DNA of 34,193 bases from Chlorokybus atmophyticus (Eukaryota > Streptophyta > Chlorokybophyceae > Chlorokybales > Chlorokybaceae). The stretch's first letter is position 1. Every line of letters starts with the position of its first letter. Positions 8,438 to 19,113 of this stretch are shown here, piece by piece. Location of the stretch: contig RHPI01002888.1 of NCBI GenBank assembly GCA_009103225.1, positions 1-34,193 of the forward strand, in the 5' to 3' direction. Below the pieces are notes generated by a model. The model was not told the origin of the DNA and ran no database searches. It was given only the letters and a program-made list of their open reading frames with translations. Position numbers and translations under genes: made by a program.

Positions 8438-9448
8438 AGTGTCACCTTCAAAAAAGCTACACAGGTCCGGTCTGAAAACGTCACTAAGATCAAGCATGTC
8501 CTTGAGAAGGAATACAAGTGGACACTGTTTAACAGCACAAGTGCAAATGAGTTGGGTCCCTCACCACCATGTCTGCTATGCAACACTGCCTTCTTACTCA
8601 GCCTCCATACACACGAACGCATCTTGCCTATTGTTACCAATTAAATCAGGCACATCGACGCCCCAATGGACTACGAGACCCAAAAAGCCCAGATGCGCAA
8701 CGCGCTTTAACATAAGTCACAGGCACTGTTGTAGCTTAGTGCAGGCTCAACTTGAACTATCTATATGGTGATTAATGCCGTGTTGGTACAACTCTCGCAG
8801 ACAAGACATGGCGGAATTTTGAGGTGACCGACAATGCAGACCCGGAACGGAGGAGATACATCAATGAATAGGGCAATTCCATAATCTGGCAATGATCGTG
8901 CAATGCTGGTCTTACGCCGTTCCTACACCTGGTCGCCGGCAGTTGAGAGTCAACCACCTCGCATACCTTTTGCTTACGGTGAGCACTCTAAACTTAATCA
9001 CCAGCAATTCATGAATGCTGTAGCCCCCAAACTATAGGCTTGCAGACGCGCTGCAGTGAATAGTGGCTTTCGATGCCACTAGACTTGCATGTAAACTACG
9101 CAGGTGGAGCGCATCGTAAAAGGCAAGAATGGAGACCCTCTCTTAGCTGCCAGCATCGACGAACATGAAGAGTACCTCAGCGGAATCAACACCATGCTCA
9201 TAGCAATGAAGCGGGAGATGAGGCAACGGTATGCAGCCCTCCAGCCATTCACCCTTGTGAAACGCCGCACTGCAAATGGTGTCGGATACTCAAATGATCC
9301 CAATCGGCGCCGGCCGCAAGAACAGCAGCTCGTGACCCGCTCGCTGAGGCAGAAGCATTTGATTGGCTGGCGCAACCGAGGAGGAGGAAGAGCAAGCTCC
9401 GGCGTCTCCTCTACGTTCCCCATCGCGTGGTGCTTTGGTCTTTGTTAA
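8438..9448 (+). pseudogene. Possible coding remnants or exons of unknown function
   Basis: Three plus-strand stretches look protein-like but I recognise none. (a) 8438-8648 is open after a TAG at 8435-8437 and reads FKKATQVRSENVTKIKHV and on, ending in TAA; it has no start codon. (b) After a good acceptor near 8805 comes DKTWRNFEVTDNADPERR, ending in TAG about 70 bp later. (c) 9104-9448 follows the acceptor CAG at 9101-9103 and gives 114 residues rich in charged helices (EHEEYLSGINTMLIAMKREM), then a basic tail. The G+C content is higher than in the flanks. They could be exons of one gene or pieces of a decayed element. I found no splice donors linking them. Confidence 0.22.
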
Positions 9449-9841
9449 CATGCAAGGCGATGATGGAGAAAAGATGTAGCGCAGTTGGTAGTCCGTTTAG
9501 CTAGTAGTGTACACAGCTGCAAGGCTCTTGTGACTTAGTGTCGTGCATCTTAAATTAGCTCAGTCAAATTGTAATTATGCTCATGCTTGTAACAACTTGC
9601 ATCCCTATTATATTACAACAAAAGCGCAGGCAACGCAAGTCACACAATCAAACTACAAGCCTTGGCAAGTGACTGAGAGACACTGTACACACCTCAGGTA
9701 CCTATACATAGCACAGGCACATAACGATGCTGGCAGTCAGTAACAGTCGCATGTAGTCATTTATGCAAATACATAATGACCGTTAGGCACCGGTCACCTT
9801 CAGATGCTTGAAAAATGCCTTATCTTGTCGACAATTACTTA

Positions 9842-10159
9842 ATTGGTGCTTGTGAATCAGGCTCAGTCGCCTGCGCTAGACTAATGTGTCATCTGCAGGT
9901 GCCTGTCATATAGGTTGAGTCACCTAACTTAGATCGATGTGTAACTTGCAGGTGCCTGGTAATCAGGCATAGTCACTTGTTAAGGCCTAATGTGTAACTT
10001 ACAAGTGCCCGTTAATTAGGTATCGTCATCTGTTAAGGCCTGATAGGTAACTTACAGATGCCCGTAAAATGGGATTAATCACTTGTTAAGGCCTGATAAG
10101 TAGCTGACAGGTGCCTATTAATTAGGCATAATCAACTGTCAAAGACTGAGTTGTAACGA
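9842..10159. repeat. Tandem repeat, six diverged copies of a 53-bp unit
   Basis: Copies start at 9842, 9895, 9948, 10001, 10054 and 10107, exactly 53 bp apart. The shared core is CAGGTGCC, then an A/T-rich loop, AGGCAT, CACTTGTTAAGGCC and GTAACTT. Two copies fold into perfect 6-bp stem-loops: TGCCTG-gtaat-CAGGCA at 9953-9969 and TGCCTA-ttaat-TAGGCA at 10112-10128. The other copies are imperfect. Constant length with diverged sequence indicates an old array. Confidence 0.85.
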
Positions 10160-13044
10160 GAAGGGCCTGATAGTAATGGAAATTATACTTAGGTCCCTGT
10201 ATTGAGATTACAGATGGACTAAGCCACGACAATCTTAGTGAGTATTTTCAGGTGCACGACCGTTGCCATTATTTGGTCGGTCGGCAGGGTAAACATTTTG
10301 CGACGATAGCATTCAGAACGCGCATATGTACGCACTTATCGCATGCATGCACACTCCCTAATGCTCTTATGCCAAGCAAAATTGCATAACTTATGCACTT
10401 TTGGCATAAAAGCATTTTGTATGCATTATGGAGAAATCCAAACATTTGATTATGTATATGCAGTTATAGCCATAACCAAATACATCTATATCGTAACTTA
10501 TCCATAATCAAAGCGTAATGTATCGTCATAAGCACATGCAGGCCTATTGGCACATAGTAAACAGATATCGTATAACCATTACGTGTTTTGCAAACTATTA
10601 CTGTGGAGACATGTATAGTGCAACTCATGCTCACTCCTGCGAATTATTATTTTCATTTCAACCCTTCAGTCTGATGATAAAAGGCATTCTATTGCATTGA
10701 TATTACAATTGACAAGGTCGGTAATGCTTTACTAACATTACAGCCCAAGGCATGTAATAATTAATTTTACGTTGTAATGTACGTGTCTATACAATAGTCA
10801 TGACAGCCTTTCAAACCTTTCAGTCGCTTTTTTGTCACTGAAGTTTGCAAAAGTTTGTCAATAGCGCGGGGAAATGCGCGGTACTGTACGGTAAAGGTAC
10901 AAATCATACACATGTGAATTAAAGACATCTGGTCCGATATACCATTGCAGACCATGAAATCAATCAAACCCTAACTCATAGTTTGCCAATATTTGTCACA
11001 GGCGCAGAGCCATTTGATTTTTTCGTCAATTCCACTTGGGCAATTACTCTCATAACGAATGGTATGATGCATTACAATATCTTTCCCTGCAGCATCCATT
11101 TGTTTCATGCAATTTTTAGTGGGTAAATGAGGGAAAACATGCGGGGCGGCCAAAAGAGCATGGTAGTAGTAACAATAATTAAAGAAATGGAATTGATTTG
11201 CATGTCAATATCCAACTTTTCATCTCGTATTTCACCTCTCAATTTGAACTTTCGCCCTGTATCTGAAACCTTGTGTGTTTCGACACCGGCTTGGTCTTCA
11301 TGGAAGTGCATAAACACACAAAAGCTTAGGCATCTCATATGCACTTGTCATTAAGTGCATAAGTTCTTAACGCACACGTGTTTGCCCAAAAGACGATAAT
11401 TCATTGATAACGGTCAAGTTTGTGCGTTGAGCCCAAATATGCACTTATTAAGGTAAGACTGTACGCGCACAGTACTCATGAAAAGGCAAAGCTTTCACTT
11501 TCAAGTTGATTCCCAACCCTTAATTCGATGTGGACTTTAAAAGTTTTGTCTTTGGCAAGCATGTGGTTTGTTAAGTGCGAGTTACAATCCCCTTTTGCAA
11601 GACATTGCAAGACATTGTGTTGTGCCTTTCAAGTGTACACAAGTTGTGTACAGTTATACCGAGCACAAATTATTGTGTCGTGCCATGTATATCAAAAGAG
11701 CAATGAAGTCTTAATGATTTGTCAAACTGTGTCCACGCTTATGTGCTCAGTGCCGAGGAGTAGCACATGTAGTGTTTAACCTTTTGCACTCATGCTAGCA
11801 TGATTCTCTCCCTTTTGTAAGTTAACACAATTGTTTCTTGTCTCTTTATATGTTGGGTTTCATGTTAAATAATAGATAGAAGAAGGCTAGGCACTTGTGC
11901 AGATTATATTGGCAAGCGCCGCTTACCAATAATGATCTGCTTACCACCATTTGTTGCTGAGCAATACAACTACATTCAGGCAACACATTTTATTACATTA
12001 GAGTTGTCAACCTATACCTAACCGGATTCTTATTAGCCGCTGACAAGAACAAAATGACCATACTTCACTTGAGTATGACCATTTAAATGAAATAGACTCG
12101 AAGATACTTTTTGCTGTATATTGTGTGCATTATGTGAGAATGATACAATTTTATCCATGTATAAAGCACCCTGCATGTTATATGACCAATATGCTTATAA
12201 CACCACTACCACATAGCAGCAGCTGCTTGTGATTTAGCACAACAGCCGAAAAGCGGCGTTGCGACCCCAAGGCAAACATCAAGCGGTGAATAAGCATCGT
12301 TGATCAAGCATTGTTGATTTAGCACGCATCGTGATTGTACCAAGGCAAGTTTAATTAGCACCCTGTTAGCGAGAAGATGGGAACAGTTGGTGAGTTGGCA
12401 TTAGTCGTCCAATTTGCCCAGGCTGCGCTTGTGAGACAAATTGATGCTTAGTACGTGTCAGCCGCCTTTTAGTCCGCATTTTGCGGTTGACATAACTGTA
12501 ACATGTGTTTACTTGCGTAATATCGGTTTCGTGGTGACCAGCAAAGTTGAAAACCCAGACGTCGACTTCACTAGAGCTATTTGTTGAGGTTCAATGGCCG
12601 CGGCTTTATACTAACTCACTGCGCGCGCCACCGGCAACGGCCTGATAGGGGAAAACATCAGACTATCCATGTACTAACCTAGGAGAGCTCTCAAGTAGCT
12701 TAGAAAGCAATGAGGTACTTTCGAAATTGGAGTCAACTCCGTTTTTGAAACCCCGGAACCGCCCTACTTTGCGAGCTGCCAACGGCGCGTCACTTGACTA
12801 GAAATATGAATTCCGCCATGTACTTAAAAATCTCAGCTTCGAGAAACACAAATACACTGTCGCTAAACAAGCAATGTAGCAAAAGTTATTAGCTTAAAGC
12901 CAGAGTTATCGCCACCAATGTTTAGCGCATTAGGCCTACATTGCGCAAATCAGCTGTCGGTCACGCACTCGTCAGCTATAGGTTATTGCACCGAAAGGCG
13001 CTGAGATTACATCCAAGCCACCCAAGTCCAATTTCATCGCCCCG
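10160..13044. other. A/T-richer intergenic DNA with palindromic TGCATAA-type motifs
   Basis: No credible gene. The longest open frames are short and lack recognisable content. It holds a nested palindrome at 10367-10409 (TTATGCC...TGCATAA-c-TTATGCA...GGCATAA) and a 9-bp stem-loop at 11338-11361 (TATGCACTT-gtcatt-AAGTGCATA). Related AAGTGCATAA or TATGCACTT words occur near 10391, 11297 and 11438. It may be a decayed repeat. Confidence 0.5.
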
Positions 13045-13479
13045 CCCCCCCCCCCCCCCCCCCCCCCNNNNNNNNNNNNNNNNNNNNNNNNNNNNNNNNN
13101 NNNNNNNNNNNNNNNNNNNNNNNNNNNNNNNNNNNNNNNNNNNNNNNNNNNNNNNNNNNNNNNNNNNNNNNNNNNNNNNNNNNNNNNNNNNNNNNNNNNN
13201 NNNNNNNNNNNNNNNNNNNNNNNNNNNNNNNNNNNNNNNNNNNNNNNNNNNNNNNNNNNNNNNNNNNNNNNNNNNNNNNNNNNNNNNNNNNNNNNNNNNN
13301 NNNNNNNNNNNNNNNNNNNNNNNNNNNNNNNNNNNNNNNNNNNNNNNNNNNNNNNNNNNNNNNNNNNNNNNNNNNNNNNNNNNNNNNNNNNNNNNNNNNN
13401 NNNNNNNNNNNNNNNNNNNNNNNNNNNNNNNNNNNNNNNNNNNNNNNNNCCCCCCCCCCCCCCCCCCCCCCCCCCCCCC
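13045..13479. other. Assembly gap of 382 N flanked by poly-C tracts
   Basis: C runs occupy 13045-13067 (23 bases) and 13450-13479 (30 bases), with N from 13068 to 13449. The same homopolymer on both sides suggests that sequencing failed in a long C (G on the other strand) tract. The true length is unknown. Confidence 0.95.
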
Positions 13480-13860
13480 TTCCTAATGGAGAGCGAAATC
13501 TCAGTACACTGCTTTCCGGCTGACAAGTTGTGAGATGATTACTTAGGTTATGCTATAATAGGCAGGCCTGGGCTAGTCGGGCGGCCCGAGCAGCTTTCAT
13601 TAACTCATTTTGTCTCTGCAAAGCCGTATTGCAGCGTGTGGCGTCTGGCCGTGTCGATGTCGACGGGGAGCGAATTGACTCCTTGTGTCGATGTCGTCTC
13701 CTGTCGGGATGCGTCGACGGCGACGCGGGCACTTGCGACGTTTGTGGTCCGTTCTCGTTGATATCGACACGAGTCCCTTGCTTAGCCGTTTGAGCGGGAT
13801 GGGGCGTTTCATGAAATTGAAAAGCGCAACGACCGTACCACCGCGGCCTCGCGATGGATA

Positions 13861-13988
13861 CCGTATTTACCCCAACACAGTCCCCCCCCCGAACACAGTC
13901 CCCCCCGGCAAATTTGGGGGGAGGGGACTGTGTTTTGACTTTAGAGTCCCCCCCCCATTTTAGTATCTCCCTTGAGGGGGACTGTATT
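13861..13988. repeat. Left terminal inverted repeat plus subterminal ACAGTCCCC array
   Basis: The 27-bp terminal repeat is followed by further ACACAGTCCCC-type copies in both orientations: 13893 forward, 13923 inverted, a diverged AGAGTCCCC near 13943, and 13976 inverted. These are likely transposase-binding sites and can pair into hairpins. An alternating purine/pyrimidine TG/CG tract follows at about 14010-14082 and could adopt Z-DNA. Confidence 0.85.
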
Positions 13989-14129
13989 GACATATAACGC
14001 GCGCTGCCTGCTGTGTGCGTGTGTGCGCGCGCGTGTGCGCGCGTGTGTGCGTGCGTGTGTGCGTACGCGCGCGTGCGTGCGAGGGAATCACACATGCTAG
14101 CAACAACATCCAACACAAGTAATCTCTCA

Positions 14130-17106
14130 CTACACAAGATCATCATCAGAGTCATTACCATTATCCTCCTGTGCATCATCATCACTGCTAGTACACATGC
14201 TATCAAGCTCGCTCTCATCACTGGACAGCTCGATATGGTTAGCCCTTGAAGCATTGGCCTCATCGCGCACACGCAACTTCTCCAACTTTGAGATCACACG
14301 CTCTTCCTGTACCTCCAGCGGCAACTTATCTACATCGACGACATTGTCCGCATTGTCATCAACGACCTGCTCCGGGGTCCAATCAGCTTCACACACGCCC
14401 GCCTTCTTGAACGCATTGATGATGGTCTGCACTGACAACTCCTCCCAAGCCTGATGCACCCACGACACTACGGTTGACCAGTCCGCGTGCCGCAAGTTGC
14501 CGCCTGCAGTGTAGGAATGGTTGGCTGTGTCTGCCATGTGCCACAACGCCCACTGCATACACCAACAAAGCATAATGTTAATCATGACTGACAACCTAAG
14601 ATAACAACCGTTATTGCAACCTTACCCAAGAGCAGCTCACCCAGGTGGTACGCACACAAACTTACATGCAACCTAGCGTGTGAGTTGTGCACTCCTCATC
14701 ACATCAGCACATGCACATTTTAACAACTCACCTTTGCACGAAGCATGTCCTTGAAAGGCTTGTTCACCCCTACATCCAAAGGTTGAAGAATAGGCGTACA
14801 CCCACCCGGAATGACAGCTTGATCGATACCGCCAGCCTGCGTTGCTGCTTTCACGGACTCACACATGTGTGCTGAAAAGGAATCCCAGACAAGCAGCGCT
14901 CTCGTGCCAAAAACCCGCTTCGGCCGCTTGCGCATCACCGCCTCGACCCACTCACACGTGTGTGCCTCATCCATCAAGCCCGCTTCATTCGCCCACACCA
15001 CCACACCATCTGGTATGATCAAATCAGAAAGCAGAGTCTTGCGCTTTAGAATGACGACTGGCGGTAGCTTGGTGCCGTCCATTGCACAGGCCAACACCAC
15101 GGTAATGTTTTTCTTCTCGTTGCCTGCTCAATGAGTGTGAGGCCAGGCCATACATGTGTTGTGTTGTGCCAGAATCAGCATGCAATGATTGCATGATTGC
15201 ATGCGCATGCATGCCTCACCTGTTGTTTTCATGGTGACAGTGCGGCTGCCTTGCTGGTTGACCGTGCGAGTCGCGGGCATGTCCACCGTGACTGGAACTT
15301 CATCCATGTTGACGACCTGACTGCAGGCATACTTGTGCCGCTCCTTCATGAGGGTAATAAACATGCGGTGGCCCTCAACTTTTTGTGCGAGATCACGAGG
15401 GAGCTTCTGACCTACTTTAGTGCGTGCCCGTACAGTAAGATCATGGCGCGCCATGAAGCGCACCACCCAATTGAGGGAGGCCTTCAACTGCCACTTATCG
15501 CCATCATCATTGAGGTTGGCGTTGTGTTCAGCAACTAGCCGCTTGGCCTCCAGCTGCACACATGCATGTTGATTGAGCTATTGAAGTGCTGGTGTGTGCG
15601 TTTGCTGAGTGTACCAGCGTGCGTGTGTGTGGTTGTGCCCTTGAGATACGTGTGCGTGTGCGCGTGCGTGTGCAGTGCATTGTTGCATGTGTGTGCATGT
15701 GTGTGCAGCTGCGTGCGTGCGTGTGCGTGTGCGTGCATGAGTGCGGGCGCGAGTAGTGCAAATGCGTGCGTGTGAATGCGTGTGTGTGCAGCTGCGTGCG
15801 TCTGCGTGTGCATGTGCGTGTGCGTGTGGGTGCATGAGTGCGGGCACGAGTGGTGCAGCTGCGTGCGTGTGAGTGCGTGTGTGTGTGCAGCTGCGTGCGT
15901 CTGCGTGTGCGTGTGCGAGTGGTGCGTGGGTGTGCAGCTGGCGCAGCTGCGTGCGTGAGTGTGTGTGTGTGCAGCTGCGTGCGTGTGTGTAAGCGTGCGT
16001 GAGTTGTGCAGCCATGTACGTGAGTGTGTGTGTGCAGCTGCGTGCGTGTGTGTATGCGTGCGTGAGTGGTGCAGCCATGTACGTGAGTGTGTGTGCAGCT
16101 GCGTGCATGTGTGTGCGTGTGCGCGTGCGTGTGCGTGCGGGAGTGCGTGTGCGTGTGCGTGCGTGCATGGTTCAGCTCCGTGTGCGTGTGCATGCTAGAG
16201 TGGTGCAGCTGTGCGCGTGCGTGTGTGCGTGCAAGTGCGTGCAGCCCTTGATGCAAACACAAGTGTACCACATGCATAAACATACCCTGATCATGCCTTG
16301 TGTCACTCCCAACCCACGCGACCTCTTATCAACAATGTAGTTGTACACAAGAGTGTCAAGCTCTGGAATTGAGAGTGTCCTCCCGCCACCCTTTAGCCTA
16401 CAATCACTTGCACATGCAGACTTGATCTCTAGCTCTTGCTTAAGCCAGTTCCGCAAGCTCTTGGCGTGGATGCCGTGCTCGTGCTCGGTTCTTTTAATGC
16501 CAAGATGCTTGGCAATGTCAATGAACTTGCGCTGCCATGTAACACTTTGTTAGTCACGCCAGCCAGACACATAGCACGCAGCAACAGTGCATGCACGCAT
16601 ACACATGCGTCACGTGCATGCAAGTGTGTGAGCGTGCATGCATTGTCACAGCACGCAGCACAGCTAAGTACACGTGCAAATGCACACCCTTATTGTGCTG
16701 AGCAGTGATAGCATGCATTGTCACAAGTACACACAGCACACAACACTGCTAAGCAAACTTGCATATGCACACGCTGATTGTGCTGAGCAGTAACATCATG
16801 CATTATTACCAATACACAAAGCACATTGCATAAACATACCTTTTGGTGGCATGTGAATGCTCGCCGCTTGTACCTCCTATTGCGCCCGTTGTTGGTGCGG
16901 GCAGCATTGACGCGCTTTTGGACGCCGGTGGGCCGCTCACCACCGGCGTCCAGCTGCTCTGCTGCCGCCTCTGTCGCAAGCCTGACGGCCGCCTCACGTG
17001 CCTTGGCTGCCGCCTCTGCAGCTATCTTGGCAGCCTCCTCGGCAGCAGCAGCTTCTCTTTCCAGGCGGTTGCGCGCTGCATGCCTTGCAGCTCTCGCCCC
17101 CACCAT
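14130..17106 (-). CDS. pogo-like transposase (CENP-B-type HTH plus DDE_1 domain), five exons
   Basis: Exons on the minus strand are 17106-16840, 16531-16286, 15553-15220, 15123-14732 and 14552-14130. Each junction has GT-AG ends and matching phase, giving 553 residues. Residues 1-89 form an Ala/Glu/Lys/Arg-rich helix with a basic end. Residues 90 to about 230 look like the DNA-binding part: an N-terminal HTH near LGIKRTEHEHGIHAKSLRNW, then a CENP-B-type HTH with WVVRFMARHDLTVRARTKV. The catalytic domain has D255 (NMDEVPV), D363 (LLVWDSFSAH) and D399 (PILQPLDVGVNKPF), that is DD35D. The tail (about 470-553) is very acidic and Ser/Asp-rich. It cuts and rejoins the element at the terminal repeats in the nucleus. 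The start is the first in-frame ATG after a stop. Confidence 0.87.
15590..16240. repeat. GTGTGTGCAGCTGCGTGCGTG minisatellite inside transposase intron 2
   Basis: Almost the whole 732-bp second intron (15554-16285) is a G/T/C-rich array built from GTGTGTGCAGCTGCGTGCGTG-like blocks. A clear higher-order copy of about 63 bp at 15960-16022 is repeated at 16023-16085, both ending in GCAGCCATGTACGTGA. Long open frames here on both strands are products of the repeat. Confidence 0.85.
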
Positions 17107-17234
17107 GTGCACCGCCGCCCCACCTCAACAACCTCGCCAACCAGCTCAACAACCCTAACGCCGCTGTTTCGGCGCCAGAAAACCCCAATTACGACCATGG
17201 GCGTAACTTGAAGGTTGGATGACGTATCTTGGGC

Positions 17235-17369
17235 GGGGACTGTGCTGCGCCCAGCTACACAACACAGTCCCCCCTACTGTAACACAGTCCCCCCCCGTAC
17301 ACAGTCCCCCTCAGCAAAATCGAGGGGGGGACTGTATAAAAAGGGGGGACTGTGTTGGGGTAAATACGG
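17235..17369. repeat. Right terminal inverted repeat plus subterminal ACAGTCCCC array
   Basis: Copies of the same word lie at about 17235 (inverted), 17262, 17282 and 17299 (forward), and about 17325 and 17343 (inverted), the last being the terminal repeat itself. The arrangement mirrors the left end, though the spacing differs beyond the first 27 bp. Confidence 0.85.
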
Positions 17370-17637
17370 TAGTTACAGGCAAGAAATGGCGCCGGCTGGA
17401 AAATGCCGGCGGAAATAAGGCAAACCTGAACATGGGCTCCCACATCGGACATCGACGTCTACGTCGACATAAACAGTTTTTGTAACATTTCCCGCGCTTG
17501 TCCGCATCGACGCGAGACGACAAGTCAGCCCACGCCGTCATCGACACACCAAGACTGATCACCCTCCATCGCGCGTGAAAACATAGGTATCTGTGTGTTA
17601 AGTCAGCCCCCACAGAAGCTGCTCGGGCCCCCTGACT

Positions 17638-19008
17638 GAGGCGGACTTCACGAAGTCGTCCGTGAAGTCCGTTGCTCGCAGGTTGCGCGCAAAGCTACCA
17701 GATTTACCAAACAACGTTTGTCTCTGACAGCCACCGAACTCGATAAGTTACGGTAGCAACCGTCCGCAACCGCGAGGGCCGCAAGTGTTTGCCTACTCCA
17801 ACCGTGCCATGTGCCTCTGTACGGCATGCGTCAAGCAAAGGCAGAATCTAAAACCACCTGCTCACTGGCCAGAAGCAAGGCACTGACATACAACATGTAA
17901 TTTGCAGCAAGCAAAAGCCGAGCACCAGCCGTTGAACTGTGGGGTGGTTGGCGGCGCCAACTTGGCGCAGTTACAACTTGACATTGCGCTTATAACTTGC
18001 AATTGCTTGCGCTGTTAGCGGCAATCATCGGCAGTTACTGCGCCTTGCTATCTGATGGATACCAGTTGTAGGTACCTACTGGTTGTGCCGAGGTGCCCAG
18101 CTTGGCGGTGGGGCATGTGTCAGTAATTGCCGACGGTCAACAACACATGTCAAGATATGTGCGGTGGCGCAAGTCAGAAGTAGACGGCCGAGCCTACGAT
18201 GTGCCTCGGGCGCTAGTGGCAAAAACAGGTTGCCACTGCGGCTGTCAGACGCAGAGGCACTGCTAAACGCCACTGCTGACTGGCGCCATGCGTGTGTCCA
18301 GTCTATAATTGGGACGAGTGGTGATTATCGTAGGCATGCAGTTTAACTGCAGCAGTTACATGCTTACTAAGTCACTAATGTGTAGTTGTAGGTAGAAACT
18401 GGCAGCGACATAATGACTCATGACAACTTGTGATGTTGACAGACAATGACCTTGGGTCCCCAGCTCATGTACTAACGGCCTGCCCAACACACGAAGAACA
18501 TGAGCACGTATGCAATCCCGAAACGTCTCCGCCAATGTCGCCGCCAACATCGGTGCGCTGTAATGACTCATATGGCGCGGATTCCCGTTAGTGTTGGCGC
18601 GCATAACAGGCCACATTGGCGCTCGAGACTTTCTCGTCCCAAAGGCCCGTGTCTGTCAGAGGGCTTTATCCCCAACGCGGTGGGCGCGCGCTGTAACCGG
18701 CGTCGGTTGGTGACGAACGGCGACCATGTAGCTGACGTCGCGTCATGCAAACTCAGCACTCGCATGGAAGTCTCACCTAACACCTATCAAGTGTCACTTA
18801 GCACCTACCATACCATGCTATGCTACCGTAGCATGGTAGGTGCCAGTTTGCCCCACATGTTGCATGACAGTAGGGTGTTATGAGTCATGAGTTAAGTGGC
18901 TGTCACCAATTCGTTACGAGTCATAACTTGTGACTCACAAGTTTTTAAGTCATAACGCCCCTACTGTACCGATAGTGCGAGCTGTTACATCACCTGCTGA
19001 AGCGGTAC
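17638..19008. other. Intergenic, no gene recognised
   Basis: Only short frames without recognisable content. The G+C-rich stretch at 18500-18780 is open on both strands but matches nothing I know. It contains the strong inverted repeat listed at 18801-18843. Confidence 0.4.
18801..18843. repeat. 43-bp inverted repeat (cruciform/hairpin)
   Basis: GCACCTACCAT at 18801-18811 pairs with ATGGTAGGTGC at 18833-18843 (11 bp). An internal alternative pairs ACCATGCTA with TAGCATGGT. No T-run follows, so it is not a typical terminator. Confidence 0.7.
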
Positions 19009-19113
19009 ATGAAGGTGGCAAAACCGCAAAAACTGAAAAGCAACGGCACGCACCATAGCAAGCTGCTAAAAGCACTCATGCATGAGGACGAAACGGGCAG
19101 CGACAAAAAATAG
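19009..19113 (+). CDS. Very short basic frame, 34 residues, doubtful
   Basis: ATG at 19009, TAG at 19111-19113. The peptide begins MKVAKPQKLKSNG and ends HEDETGSDKK, so it is basic then acidic and lacks hydrophobic segments. It could be the end of a terminal exon preceded by an acceptor near 19000. No upstream exon was found. Confidence 0.13.
   Translation: MKVAKPQKLKSNGTHHSKLLKALMHEDETGSDKK

Larger units (their letters stand above)
13861..17369 (-). mobile_element. pogo/Tigger-type (Tc1/mariner superfamily) DNA transposon, apparently complete
   Basis: The element is 3,509 bp. Perfect 27-bp terminal inverted repeats begin CCGTATTTACCCC at 13861-13887 and end at 17343-17369. A TA dinucleotide flanks each end (13859-13860 and 17370-17371), matching the TA target duplication of Tc1/mariner elements. 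The single gene on the minus strand encodes a DDD transposase with an uninterrupted five-exon model. Subterminal arrays of ACAGTCCCC lie at both ends. Identical termini and an intact gene suggest a recent, possibly autonomous copy. Confidence 0.92.
13575..17637. repeat. Outer inverted repeat: possible older element around the pogo transposon
   Basis: A 22-bp sequence at 13575-13596 matches the reverse complement of 17616-17637 at 20 of 22 positions, with the shared core GGCCCGAGCAGCTT. Both arms inward of it (13597-13858 and 17372-17615) are rich in TCGATG, GTCGAC and TCGTCTC words. Without the inner transposon the arms would total about 550 bp, which suits a small non-autonomous inverted-repeat element. 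No clear target duplication is visible at the outer ends. Confidence 0.45.

Noticed and set aside
9842-10159. CRISPR-like array
   Set aside because: The whole 53-bp unit is repeated without unique spacers, copies are diverged, and the genome is eukaryotic.
12941-13526. Proline- or glycine-rich open frames through the gap
   Set aside because: They consist of poly-C and N; no real coding content.
15528-16283. Long minus-strand open frames of His/Thr/Arg repeats and plus-strand Cys/Val frames
   Set aside because: They are translations of the GTGTGTGCAGCTGCGTGCGTG minisatellite inside a transposase intron; all frames stay open because of the repeat.
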